Assembly: GCA_040222855.1 (NCBI GenBank)
Contig: JAVKCD010000025.1
Location: 434,001 to 498,000, forward strand
DNA length: 64,000 bases
Source of the DNA: Phycisphaeraceae bacterium
GTDB lineage: Bacteria > Planctomycetota > Phycisphaerae > Phycisphaerales > Phycisphaeraceae
Reading direction: 5' to 3'
Of this stretch, positions 57,501-64,000 are shown in pieces (the first letter of the stretch is position 1; each line of letters opens with the position of its first letter). The translations under genes and the position numbers were made by a program. The notes beneath the pieces were generated by a model that was not told the origin of the DNA, made no database searches, and worked only from the letters and a program-made list of their open reading frames with translations.

Positions 57501-58121
57501 ATGAGAACCGAGACCTCTGCGCTGTTGACCGTCGCCCTGCTTGCAGGCATCGCTGCGCCCACGGCACACGGCAACATCGTGCTCAACCCGAGCTTCGAGC
57601 AGAGTCCGACCAGTGAGACCTTTTCGAGCTGGGTCAGCAGCAACGTCGAGCGGATGGGACCGTTTATCGATTCGTATGACGGCAATCAGAGTGTCGATCT
57701 GGCCAAAGCCAAGTCGGGGTTCCTCCAGCAGCAACTCATCACGATCCCCGGCGAGACGTACCAACTCGAGTTCTACCTGTCGGCCAACATCTACAGCTTC
57801 AGGGAGTTGCCGAGGCAAGCTCGCGTCCTCTGGGGCGGGATGAGCCTTGGGCTCTTTACCTGGCTACAACTCGGCACCGAACCACCCGCTGAGGCCCGTT
57901 TCGAGCAGCACCTGATCTATAATCTCGTTGCGCCAACGAACCGAACCATCCTGCGTTTCGAAGACGTCTCGGCGACCAGCGGCTTTGGTGCCGTACTTGA
58001 TGCCGTGAGCGTGACGCTGATGCCGGAGCCTGAACCCGAGACGATCCCAAGCCCCGCAGCGCTGCCCGGTGGCATCCTGCTCGGGCTCGCGGCGTTAACA
58101 CGGCGCAAAACATCAGCCTGA
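57501..58121 (+). CDS. Exported protein with PEP-CTERM-like sorting signal
   Basis: A 206-residue protein with a signal peptide (MRTETSALLTVALLAGIAAPTAHG) shown here as residues 1-24, a DUF642-like beta-sandwich (NIVLNPSFEQSPTS, ETYQLEFYLSANIY) and a C-terminal PSPAALPGGILLGLAAL segment followed by TRRK. That tail is the PEP-CTERM pattern recognised by exosortase and matches the variant common in Phycisphaerae. The ATG at 57501 places the signal peptide correctly; an upstream frame to 57402 is unlikely. No exosortase gene is in the window. Confidence 0.8.
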   Translation: MRTETSALLTVALLAGIAAPTAHGNIVLNPSFEQSPTSETFSSWVSSNVERMGPFIDSYDGNQSVDLAKAKSGFLQQQLITIPGETYQLEFYLSANIYSFRELPRQARVLWGGMSLGLFTWLQLGTEPPAEARFEQHLIYNLVAPTNRTILRFEDVSATSGFGAVLDAVSVTLMPEPEPETIPSPAALPGGILLGLAALTRRKTSA

Positions 58122-58142
58122 ACCAACGGGCTCAGGCTGATG
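58111..58142. terminator. Hairpin over the stop of the PEP-CTERM-like gene
   Basis: Arms CATCAGCCTGA (58111-58121) and TCAGGCTGATG (58132-58142) form a perfect 11-bp stem that includes the stop codon. On the minus strand TTTT follows, so it may serve the convergent phoD gene. Confidence 0.55.
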
Positions 58143-58177
58143 GTCGATGGTCAGTTGATATCTGGAATCTCAAAGAG

Positions 58178-59494
58178 TTACGGGGTCGCGGCGGTTTCTT
58201 CTGCTTTCACCGTTTCACTATGCCGACCGTGGGTGTCACCCTCGCCGTAGGTAAAGGTCAGTTTCTTGGTGTCCAGAGAGTCGTCGAACTGGGCGCGCTC
58301 CTGCTCGTCGATGAGCCGGATACGCACCTGCGGGTACTCTCCCGACCAGTCGATGTCGAGCAGGCCGAAGTGGTTGTCACCCACAGCGTTCTCACTGGCA
58401 CGGTGGTGGTTCTCTTCGGTGATGATGCGGCCTCCGGCGCTGTTGAGACCGGATGAGGTGACATCAACCGACATGTACGGGCCGGTGCCCCCGCAAACCG
58501 ACACCTCGCCATGATGGCGATCGCCAGAGAGGAAGATCACGCCTTCGGCCTCGGAGTCTTCGATGGTCTGGAACAGTTTGTCTCGCTGCCAGGGCAGGGC
58601 GGACCATCGCTCCCAGCCGTGCTCATTGGCGACGACCTGGATGCTCGAAACGATCAACCTTAGTTCGGCAGGCTTCTTGAGTTCCTCTGCGAGCCAGGCC
58701 CACTGTGCTTCGCCGAGCATCGTGGCTGACTGATCGTCACGCTCCGCATACGGGCCGTGCTTGCGCTGATCCTCGGGCAGGCGTTCAAGGTCATCGCGGT
58801 GATACCGGGTATCCAGCAGGATGATCTGCGTGCGTTTGCCCTCTGGGCCGACGACCACGCTGTGATAAACACCTTCGCGGTCGTAGCGCGGTGAATCGGT
58901 GGGAACGCCCCAGAACTCCAGGAACTCACGCTGCGACTCGGCTTTCTTGGGGTACTCCTTGCCGCCGTCGTTGACGCCGTAGTCGTGATCGTCCCAGGTC
59001 GCGAGGATGGGGGTCGATGACTTGAGCTTCGCAAAGCCGGGCCGTGCGGCCAGCTCAGAGTACACGCCGCGCATGACGGCCATGTCTTCGGTATCGGCAT
59101 AGACGTTGTCGCCTGCGAAGATAAACAGGTCTGGCGTCATGGCATTGATGACATCCCAGATCGGCTGCGGGCGGCCCTGACGGAGGCAGGAGCCGAACGC
59201 AATTCGCTCGAGCGGCTTCTCGGCCATCAGCGGCTTGTAGCCATTGATGACCGCCTCGACTACGACCGATGCTGCAGGGGTGCTTGCAATCTGCTGGTAG
59301 GAGGCCTGCTTCGCAGCGGCTGGCTTTTTCACAGCAACCGGCGCAGGCTCGGACGCCTTGGTGGCCTGAGCCTTCGGCTGAGTGGCCGCAGCGCTCGGTG
59401 TTGGTGGTGGCGTCGTTGTAGTTTCGGATGTCGCACAGCCCGACAACAGCAGGGCGGTCCACAAGGCAGGCACGGCCAGAACATGTCGAAGCAT
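58178..59494 (-). CDS. PhoD-family phosphodiesterase/phosphatase lipoprotein
   Basis: A 438-residue lipoprotein with a signal peptide ending in a lipobox (LLLSGC). A Pro/Ala/Thr/Lys-rich linker (about 25-70) precedes the catalytic domain. Metal-site motifs are IAFGSCLRQGRPQPIWD, LFIFAGDNVYAD and ATWDDHDYGVND, and FLSGDRHHGEVS. The family hydrolyses phosphate mono- or diesters using Fe/Ca. The ATG at 59494 has GAGGAG upstream; an upstream TTG at 59509 is part of that ribosome site. It ends facing the PEP-CTERM-like gene. Confidence 0.9.
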   Translation of the reverse strand: MLRHVLAVPALWTALLLSGCATSETTTTPPPTPSAAATQPKAQATKASEPAPVAVKKPAAAKQASYQQIASTPAASVVVEAVINGYKPLMAEKPLERIAFGSCLRQGRPQPIWDVINAMTPDLFIFAGDNVYADTEDMAVMRGVYSELAARPGFAKLKSSTPILATWDDHDYGVNDGGKEYPKKAESQREFLEFWGVPTDSPRYDREGVYHSVVVGPEGKRTQIILLDTRYHRDDLERLPEDQRKHGPYAERDDQSATMLGEAQWAWLAEELKKPAELRLIVSSIQVVANEHGWERWSALPWQRDKLFQTIEDSEAEGVIFLSGDRHHGEVSVCGGTGPYMSVDVTSSGLNSAGGRIITEENHHRASENAVGDNHFGLLDIDWSGEYPQVRIRLIDEQERAQFDDSLDTKKLTFTYGEGDTHGRHSETVKAEETAATP

Positions 59495-59568
59495 CGGAAG
59501 GCTCCTCAAAGAGTTTCGGAGCCCCGATTGTAGCCCTCCGCGCTACCGGTGCACGTTGAGACGCCGAC

Positions 59569-60309
59569 TCAGGATTTGGCCTTCTCAGCCGGCGGCGCGT
59601 TGTACTGCATGATCAGGCCGATCACAGCAGGCACGGTCACCAGCAAGGGGATCGTCACGCTCGACTGGATCAGGGAATCGCTGACCGTCTGCCGCCAGGG
59701 CTCGAAGCTCATCACGAGGGCAAGACCGCCTATGACCACAAAGGTCGCTCCTGCGACGGCGGTAAACATCATCACCGACATGTCGAAGACGATGAACGCC
59801 AGCATCCCACAGACGAGGAGCCCGATCAGGGCACCGACCCAATGGGCTTCGGGGAGGGTCGAGCCGTTGGCCTGATTCAGGGCCAGCGTGAGTCCCGACC
59901 AGAGGTTGGAACCGATGAAAGCCCCGGACAGTCCGCCAAACAGAGCCACGGCGAACTTCATAAATGGACCGGCCAAGGCAGCGGCGATCAGCCCCAGGCA
60001 GCCGGCGACGACGTAAGGGGCCTGGACGAAATCTCCGACCCAGTAGCCGGAGAACATACCCAGCAGCAGGGCGAGTCCGATGGTCATCGTTTTGTAGAAC
60101 TTGTAGCCGTTGAGCATGCAGGTCACGCCGATGACGATGAAGACCAGGGCCCAGACCACCGAGAGGGCCTGGAGGTTGGTGATCAACTCATCCGGTCGCG
60201 CCAGCGTATCGCCCCGGGAAAACACCGCGATGGTGGTTTCAAAGAGATTCTCGAGCGCTCCCTGCTCCGCTGGTTCAGAACCGGAACTCTGGGCGAGTAA
60301 GGCGACCAT
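59569..60309 (-). CDS. Polytopic membrane protein (DUF4203/TM7S3-like)
   Basis: A 246-residue protein with about seven helices after a 40-residue hydrophilic N-terminus. GYKFYKTMTIGLALLLGMFS and the Gly-rich helix repeats (AVALFGGLSGAFIGSNLW) resemble DUF4203, whose function is unknown. It lies downstream of a similar membrane gene (60360-61325) on the same strand, with a 50-bp gap, so the two are likely co-expressed. Transport or scaffolding is unproven. Confidence 0.65.
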   Translation of the reverse strand: MVALLAQSSGSEPAEQGALENLFETTIAVFSRGDTLARPDELITNLQALSVVWALVFIVIGVTCMLNGYKFYKTMTIGLALLLGMFSGYWVGDFVQAPYVVAGCLGLIAAALAGPFMKFAVALFGGLSGAFIGSNLWSGLTLALNQANGSTLPEAHWVGALIGLLVCGMLAFIVFDMSVMMFTAVAGATFVVIGGLALVMSFEPWRQTVSDSLIQSSVTIPLLVTVPAVIGLIMQYNAPPAEKAKS

Positions 60310-60359
60310 GGCTTATGTTCCTGCCAAAGGCTGATGCCCGGGATCGCTCCCGACGCGCA

Positions 60360-61325
60360 TTATCTATCGGCCTTTTTTCGGAAAAGCGTCCACTGAAACG
60401 CAACACCCGCGAGAGTTATCAGACCCAGAACGACCAGTGTGCCCCTTGGCCCGGTCGGCAGCGATCCGGCTATGGCTGGAGCGAACTGGGCTAGAAGCCG
60501 AGTCCCGGGCAGGTAGATGAGCACCGAACCGAGCATCGAGGACTCGATCGACGACGCGGTGTGCGGCATCAGCAATCCGAGCAGCAACCCAACGACCGCT
60601 CCGATCAACGAGCCGGTCAGGACCGTTCCCTTTAACGCAGGCGTTAACTGATCCCACCAGGCACGAAGCGACGCCTCCTGGTCGGAGAGCGCTTCTCGAA
60701 GCGCCTCCAGCATCCGGCTGGCGGTCTCCGACCACATTGAACCGGGTTGATCGCCTGACGCCTGCTCCGCGCCGTCGTCGCTCGTTGGCGGGTCGCTCTC
60801 CGCGCCTTCCTCGTACGGGATCGAACTCTGGATCGCGTCGCGAACCTTGCCGACGATCTCTTGCACATGAGCCCGGGTCGTCTGGGCCAACTGGTCGTTG
60901 ATCAAGTCCGAGGCGGTCTCGTCAGCGGAAGACAGCAAGGTCTGGCTGGTGTCGTCATCCAGATCGACGGCAGGCGGAGGCGTTCCCTGCCAGAGCAGGA
61001 CGACGCAGGGGACTACTGCGGCCAGCAGTGCGGCACCTGTGACCGCGACAAAAGCTCGGAACAGGAAACCGGCGAACAACGCCCCGCCCAGAGCCCCGAT
61101 CAACGAAGCGCCGACCAGCATCATCGAACTCAGCCCAAAGAACTGCCCCAAGGCCGCTCCGGCCGCAGAGCCGAGCGTGAGGCCCACAAGCACGCAGCTC
61201 GCGCGGGCCAGTTTCCTGCCAGCGAGCAACAGCACCAGCCCTACAAGCATCAGGCCGCCAGCGAGATAGACCTCGATGGCCAACCCTGAGACGGTTTCAA
61301 GCGTGTTGGCGGTTTGCGGGTCCAT
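60360..61325 (-). CDS. Polytopic membrane protein with charged central loop
   Basis: A 321-residue protein: about five N-terminal helices (residues 18-115, Gly/Ala-rich, similar in layout to the DUF4203-like neighbour), a long acidic loop at about 125-220 (EEGAESDPPTSDDGAEQ), and C-terminal helices. The ATG at 61325 has AAGGAG six bases upstream, which sets the start. No family recognised with confidence. It is the first gene of a two-gene leftward unit and is divergent from pheA. Confidence 0.65.
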   Translation of the reverse strand: MDPQTANTLETVSGLAIEVYLAGGLMLVGLVLLLAGRKLARASCVLVGLTLGSAAGAALGQFFGLSSMMLVGASLIGALGGALFAGFLFRAFVAVTGAALLAAVVPCVVLLWQGTPPPAVDLDDDTSQTLLSSADETASDLINDQLAQTTRAHVQEIVGKVRDAIQSSIPYEEGAESDPPTSDDGAEQASGDQPGSMWSETASRMLEALREALSDQEASLRAWWDQLTPALKGTVLTGSLIGAVVGLLLGLLMPHTASSIESSMLGSVLIYLPGTRLLAQFAPAIAGSLPTGPRGTLVVLGLITLAGVAFQWTLFRKKADR

Positions 61326-61429
61326 AACGGCTCCTTCCGAGCACCTCAAGGAGGATACGCCACCGTGGGTGACGGCCTGTTCCCCCCATGCTATCGCTCA
61401 GCGGCCTCTGCGCCCGTTACAATCTGCCC

Positions 61430-62545
61430 ATGACTGAGAATCCGAGCCCAGTGGACCCCATGAGCATCGACGCCCAACTGGCCCCGCTGCGCGAGAAGAT
61501 CGACCGGCTCGACCGCGATCTGATCGAGTTGCTCAACCAACGAGCCGAGGTCGTCGTCGAGATCGGCCGGATCAAACGCGACACCGGCGGGCCCATCTAC
61601 GCACCCGACCGCGAGCAGCGGGTTCTCGAACGGGTCCGCGAACTCAACCGGGATCGCGTCCTGCCTGATTCCTGCGTCGAAGCGATCTGGCGCGAGATGA
61701 TGTCAGGCAGTTTCGCGCTCGAGCGCCCCCTCCGCATCGGATACCTCGGCCCGCCGGGGTCATTTAGCCACCTCGCCGCGCGTCGTAAGTTCGGAGCCTC
61801 AGTCGAATATGACAATCTCGATGACATCCCGCTGATCTTTGAGTCGGTCGATCGAGGCGACCTCGACTACGGCCTGATCCCCATCGAGAACTCGACCGAG
61901 GGCTTCGTCACGACCTCGCTGGACTGCCTCATCACGGCCCGCTCCCGGGTGTGTGCCGAGGTGCTGCTTCCGATCCACCACAACCTGCTGGCCAACTGCG
62001 ATCCACCAGACATCAAGGTCATCTATTCACACCCCCAGGCGTTGGCTCAGTGCCGACACTGGCTCAGTGCCCAGTTCCCGCAGGTGCCCCGGGTAGCGAC
62101 ATCGTCGACCTCCAAAGCCGCCGAGCAGGCAGCGAGCGAACCGGGTGCCGCCGCGATCGGCTCGGCCCTGGCCGCCCAGACGTTCGGGCTTGCTATGCAG
62201 TTTCAGAACATCGAAGACACCAGCGGGAACATGACGCGCTTCTACATCATCGCGCAGCAGGAGACAAACCCCACTGGCGATGACAAGACCGCGACTTTCT
62301 TTACCACCCGCCACAAGGCCGGTGCTCTGGCCGACGTTCTCGATGTCTTTCGCGAGCACGGGATCAATCTGACCCACATCGACAAACGCCCCAGCAAACG
62401 CAAGCACTGGGACTACGTCTTTTTCGTGGACCTGCTTGGGCACACAAGTGAGGCCAATGTCGCTAAGGCCATCTCGGAAGCCGCAGAGCACTGTCTCGAG
62501 CTCCGGGTGCTCGGGTCTTTCCCCCGCGCGACCCAACCCCTGTAG
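61430..62545 (+). CDS. pheA: Bifunctional chorismate mutase/prephenate dehydratase
   Basis: P-protein for phenylalanine synthesis, 371 residues. The chorismate mutase domain (about residues 15-90) has LREKIDRLDRDLIELLNQRAEV; the dehydratase domain (about 100-275) begins RIGYLGPPGSFSHLAARR and carries PIENSTEGFV and the catalytic Thr in DTSGNMTRF; the ACT domain (about 285-365) has GALADVLDVF and NLTHIDKRPS, the site of Phe feedback binding. The ATG at 61430 follows no strong ribosome site; ATG at 61460 is another option. It lies 9 bp before the GT4 gene. Confidence 0.95.
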   Translation: MTENPSPVDPMSIDAQLAPLREKIDRLDRDLIELLNQRAEVVVEIGRIKRDTGGPIYAPDREQRVLERVRELNRDRVLPDSCVEAIWREMMSGSFALERPLRIGYLGPPGSFSHLAARRKFGASVEYDNLDDIPLIFESVDRGDLDYGLIPIENSTEGFVTTSLDCLITARSRVCAEVLLPIHHNLLANCDPPDIKVIYSHPQALAQCRHWLSAQFPQVPRVATSSTSKAAEQAASEPGAAAIGSALAAQTFGLAMQFQNIEDTSGNMTRFYIIAQQETNPTGDDKTATFFTTRHKAGALADVLDVFREHGINLTHIDKRPSKRKHWDYVFFVDLLGHTSEANVAKAISEAAEHCLELRVLGSFPRATQPL

Positions 62546-62554
62546 ACTGCCGCG

Positions 62555-63739
62555 ATGCGGCTCGCAATCGTCACCGAGACCTACCCGCCGGAAGTCAACG
62601 GCGTGGCCATGACCCTTCAGCAACTGGCTGAGGGCATGGTAGAACGCGGCCACTGCGTGGAAATCATTCGCCCGCGCCAGAACGCAGACGACAACAACCG
62701 AACCGTTGATGGTATCGAGCACGTCACGGTTCAGGGCGTGCCGCTGCCTCGCTACGACGGCCTTAAACTCGGCCTGCCCTCAGCGGGCACGATGATCCGA
62801 AGGTGGCGAGCCAATCCTCCCCATGTTGCGCACATCGCGACCGAAGGTCCGCTGGGGTTGTCAGCCTTGTGGGCGACCCACCGCGTGAAGCTGCCGGTCA
62901 CCTCAGCCTTCCACACCAACTTCCACGAATACTTCGACCACTACGGGCTGAGCCCGCTGCGTCGTTTTCTGGTCTGGTACCTCAAGCGATTCCACAACGC
63001 CTGCTGCTCGACGATGGTCCCCGCCGTCCCGATGCGTGATGCGTTGGCTTCTCGAGGCTTCGAGCGTCTCACCCTCCTGGGTCGTGGCGTCGATACCGAC
63101 CTCTTTCATCCCGACCATCGCTCGGACGACCTCCGCAGATCGTGGGATGCCAGCCCTGAGGATGTCGTGATGGTCTACGTCGGCCGTGTCGCCGAAGAGA
63201 AGAACATGCCGCTGGCTATTGAGGCCTTTCAGGCGGCTCGACAGACCGTACCAAACCTCAAGCTCGTGATCGTGGGCGACGGCCCGCTTCGCGAGCAACT
63301 GCAGCAGGCTCACTCCGATGTCATTTTTGCCGGCACCCGTCGAGGCGAGGAGTTGGCCGCCCACTACGCCTCCGGCGACATCTTCATCTTCGCCAGCACG
63401 ACCGAGACCTATGGCAACGTTATCCCCGAGGCTATGGCGTCCGGTCTCGCTGTCGTAACCTTCGACTACGCGGCGGGCCAGGCGCTGATTCAGGACAACG
63501 ACAACGGCCGCCTCGCTCATTTTGGGGACCGCGACCACTTCATCCAGGTCACCAAAGAACTCAGCTCCGACATCAATGCCATTGACCGCTGCCGATCCCA
63601 GGCCCGAACGACCACGCTCGCGCTCTCATGGTCAGCCGTCCACGAGCGATTTGAGCAACTGCTGATGGATGCCTCAAAGATGCGCTGTCCCGAAGCCGAG
63701 ACCAGTGAAAAGACACGGGAAGCTGGCACTCACGTCTAG
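62555..63739 (+). CDS. GT4 glycosyltransferase (MgtA/PimB-like)
   Basis: A 394-residue GT-B enzyme. The N-terminal AIVTETYPPEVNGVAMTLQ is typical of alpha-mannosyl/glucosyl transferases making glycolipids; GRGVDTDLFHP, VYVGRVAEEKNM and the catalytic FIFASTTETYGNVIPEAMASGLAVV (E-x7-E) are present. Likely acts on diacylglycerol or another lipid acceptor using a nucleotide sugar; the specific sugar is not determined. It follows pheA by 9 bp and ends 2 bp before the convergent biotin ligase gene. Confidence 0.9.
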   Translation: MRLAIVTETYPPEVNGVAMTLQQLAEGMVERGHCVEIIRPRQNADDNNRTVDGIEHVTVQGVPLPRYDGLKLGLPSAGTMIRRWRANPPHVAHIATEGPLGLSALWATHRVKLPVTSAFHTNFHEYFDHYGLSPLRRFLVWYLKRFHNACCSTMVPAVPMRDALASRGFERLTLLGRGVDTDLFHPDHRSDDLRRSWDASPEDVVMVYVGRVAEEKNMPLAIEAFQAARQTVPNLKLVIVGDGPLREQLQQAHSDVIFAGTRRGEELAAHYASGDIFIFASTTETYGNVIPEAMASGLAVVTFDYAAGQALIQDNDNGRLAHFGDRDHFIQVTKELSSDINAIDRCRSQARTTTLALSWSAVHERFEQLLMDASKMRCPEAETSEKTREAGTHV

Positions 63740-63741
63740 AC

Positions 63742-64000
63742 TCAAGCCACCTCGTCACAGGCGCGACTCGCCTGCGCAGAGGGCACCCAGTGGCACACCC
63801 CGCTGTGGTCACGCAGCACCAGTCCGCTGGTGATGTCCACATCGATCACCTCCCCGCAGAGCATCTGACCGTTGACCTTCAGCGTGGCCTGCCTCCCAAG
63901 ATCACTGCTGCGCACCCGCCAGCGTTCGGCCAGGTCACCCGTATCGAGTTTCGTGAGTGATACGAATCGCTCCAGCACCGCGTGGGCCAGCCATAGCCGG
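63742..64000 (-). CDS. birA: Biotin-protein ligase, 3' end (partial)
   Basis: The frame is open to the window edge, so the catalytic part lies outside. The visible 86 residues form the C-terminal SH3-like domain of BirA-type ligases: WRVRSSDLGRQATLKVNG followed by GEVIDVDITSGLVLRD. The family attaches biotin to acetyl-CoA carboxylase. The identification rests on this domain alone. Confidence 0.75.
   Translation of the reverse strand, partial: RLWLAHAVLERFVSLTKLDTGDLAERWRVRSSDLGRQATLKVNGQMLCGEVIDVDITSGLVLRDHSGVCHWVPSAQASRACDEVA

Overview
The window is about 64 kb of GC-rich chromosomal DNA from a bacterium that is most likely a planctomycete of the Phycisphaerae type. Several features point that way. 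There is a PVC-type 'small basic protein' (55967-56185). A PEP-CTERM-like exported protein lies at 57501-58121. A Hanks-type kinase with a TM2 domain sits beside an ECF-like sigma factor that carries a Cys-containing C-terminal extension. The futalosine menaquinone enzyme MqnE is present, and two LptF/G permeases indicate a Gram-negative envelope. This taxonomic placement is inferred from gene content. I saw no rRNA, tRNA, CRISPR array, insertion sequence or prophage; it reads as core chromosome, with many genes packed end to end.

Layout, 0-15 kb: the 3' part of a large LamG surface protein; nucleoside diphosphate kinase; a 3D-domain exported protein; an RND efflux pair (adaptor and permease); a DUF2203 protein; a GT2 glycosyltransferase; MetF; an RicT/PSP1 protein with an Arg/Gly-rich tail; a lipoprotein overlapping an acetylornithine-type aminotransferase. 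15-18 kb: HU with a strong terminator, DnaK with a strong bidirectional terminator, and a lipoprotein with a His/Asp/Glu-rich tail.

19-26.4 kb is a co-directional five-gene block: membrane-anchored coiled-coil protein, FHA-like protein, Ser/Thr kinase with TM2 domain, membrane protein, and sigma factor. It reads as a phosphorylation-to-transcription signalling unit and is the most interesting locus here. It is followed by feoAB, whose promoter overlaps a 19-bp dyad, then RNase PH, two LptF/LptG permeases and a PAP2 phosphatase (envelope biogenesis). 33-39 kb: an ArnT-like glycosyltransferase, TrpA, a small membrane protein, a large secreted repeat protein and a HAD phosphatase.

39-52.8 kb: the membrane arm of complex I (nuoJKLMN, minus strand), a GH15 glucoamylase-like enzyme, a second ArnT-like glycosyltransferase, and an isolated short NuoG followed by an uncharacterised protein. 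Other complex I subunits are absent, so the complex is encoded at several loci. 52.8-64 kb: SDR, MqnE, AcpS, a SPOR-like membrane protein, the small basic protein, a class I aminotransferase, the PEP-CTERM-like protein, PhoD, two polytopic membrane proteins, PheA, a GT4 glycosyltransferase and the 3' end of a biotin ligase gene. The plus strand is G-rich through about 32 kb whatever the gene direction, and C-rich from about 39 to 54 kb, which suggests a replication-strand switch between them.
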